Part shown: positions 5,759-5,996 of the stretch, piece by piece
How positions within the stretch are numbered: position 1 is the stretch's first letter
How the letters are laid out: each line of letters begins with the position of its first letter
Origin: an uncultured Spirochaetales bacterium
Lineage (GTDB): Bacteria > Spirochaetota > Spirochaetia > Treponematales > Treponemataceae
Assembly (NCBI GenBank): GCA_946061495.1
Contig: CAMGSV010000152.1
Coordinates: 1-5,996, forward strand
Direction of reading: 5' to 3'
Length of the DNA: 5,996 nt
Program-made: the position numbers and the translations under genes
The notes under the pieces: model-generated
The model's database searches: none
What the model saw: only the letters and a program-made list of their open reading frames with translations
Told to the model about the DNA's origin: nothing

Positions 5759-5996
5759 ATGAACGACAAGCAATGGTTTGAGAAGGAAAATTTTTGGTTG
5801 AACTACGGCCCCATCATGTTCGATGCCCACCACTGGGCCGAGGCTCCCGGCATTGCCCGGGCCATCTGTGAGATGTGTCAGCTTCCCCCTGGCAGCAGGA
5901 TTCTGGATGCGGGCTGCGGGCCGGGAAGAATCACTGTGGAGCTGGCCCTGCAGGGAATGGAGGTCACCGGTGTGGACATCATCGGCCCCTATCTGG
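5759..5996 (+). CDS. Class I SAM-dependent methyltransferase, N-terminal part
   Basis: The frame opens at ATG 5759 and runs off the window after 79 codons. The N-terminus WFEKENFWLNYGPIMFD leads into ILDAGCGPGR (residues 48-57), the glycine-rich motif I that holds S-adenosylmethionine in Rossmann-like class I methyltransferases. GVDI follows at 71-74, whose Asp is the expected ribose-binding acidic residue at the end of strand beta 2. The substrate cannot be told: the recognition part is outside the window, and this subfamily includes small-molecule, lipid and uncharacterised enzymes. The ATG is favoured because the conserved-looking WFE..NFW..YGP segment would be lost if the next in-frame ATG (residue 20) were used. 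There is no ribosome binding site; the -10 lies 6 nt upstream, which suggests a leaderless mRNA. It is divergent from the phosphate transporter gene with an 82-nt gap. Confidence 0.85.
   Translation, partial: MNDKQWFEKENFWLNYGPIMFDAHHWAEAPGIARAICEMCQLPPGSRILDAGCGPGRITVELALQGMEVTGVDIIGPYL

Noticed and set aside
1..5996. CRISPR array, tRNA/rRNA, insertion sequence or phage system
   Set aside because: I saw no regularly spaced repeats, tRNA-like cloverleaf, transposase, terminal inverted repeats or defence-gene motifs on either strand.

Overview
The window (5996 bp, mostly about 60% G+C in the lines I counted by eye) looks like a bacterial chromosome fragment. It holds an interrupted peroxide-defence locus, an amino-acid-type ABC binding protein, a Na+/phosphate transporter and the start of a methyltransferase. 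A spirochaete (Sphaerochaeta/Treponema-like) is my best guess. The binding protein has a short signal peptide followed by Gly-Gly-Lys-Lys without a lipobox Cys, and the NptA-PhoU fusion and the methyltransferase N-terminus resemble spirochaetal proteins I remember. This is an inference from recall, not from a search, and an anaerobic Firmicute remains possible.

Layout. Positions 1-215 encode, on the minus strand, an internal piece of a D-Ala-D-Ala carboxypeptidase (DacF/PBP5 type) with its KTG motif. At about 213-215 this coding sequence stops abruptly and the plus strand continues as a Fur/PerR regulator that lacks its first ~36 residues. The regulator ends 2 nt before katG (551-2797), a full-length bifunctional catalase-peroxidase whose ribosome binding site lies inside the regulator's last codons. 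A hairpin plus T7 terminates katG. A well-formed promoter, preceded by a 7-1-7 inverted repeat, then drives a stand-alone family 3 solute-binding protein (2982-3827). Two hairpins follow; the second can work as a terminator on both strands, which fits the convergent gene arriving from the right. That gene (4018-5676, minus) is a Na/Pi cotransporter with a C-terminal PhoU-like domain. It is divergent from a methyltransferase gene (5759 to the window end). In both divergent genes the -10 hexamer sits exactly 6 nt from the start codon, so both mRNAs may be leaderless.

How the genes fit together. The regulator and katG form a classic PerR-KatG peroxide-response pair. The other genes are single transcription units for nutrient uptake (amino acid, phosphate) and an unknown methyl transfer. 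I did not find a convincing novel system. The points most worth checking are the dacF/perR junction (real rearrangement or assembly/amplification chimera), the symmetric leaderless divergent promoters, and the Fur/PerR-box-like repeat ahead of the binding-protein promoter.
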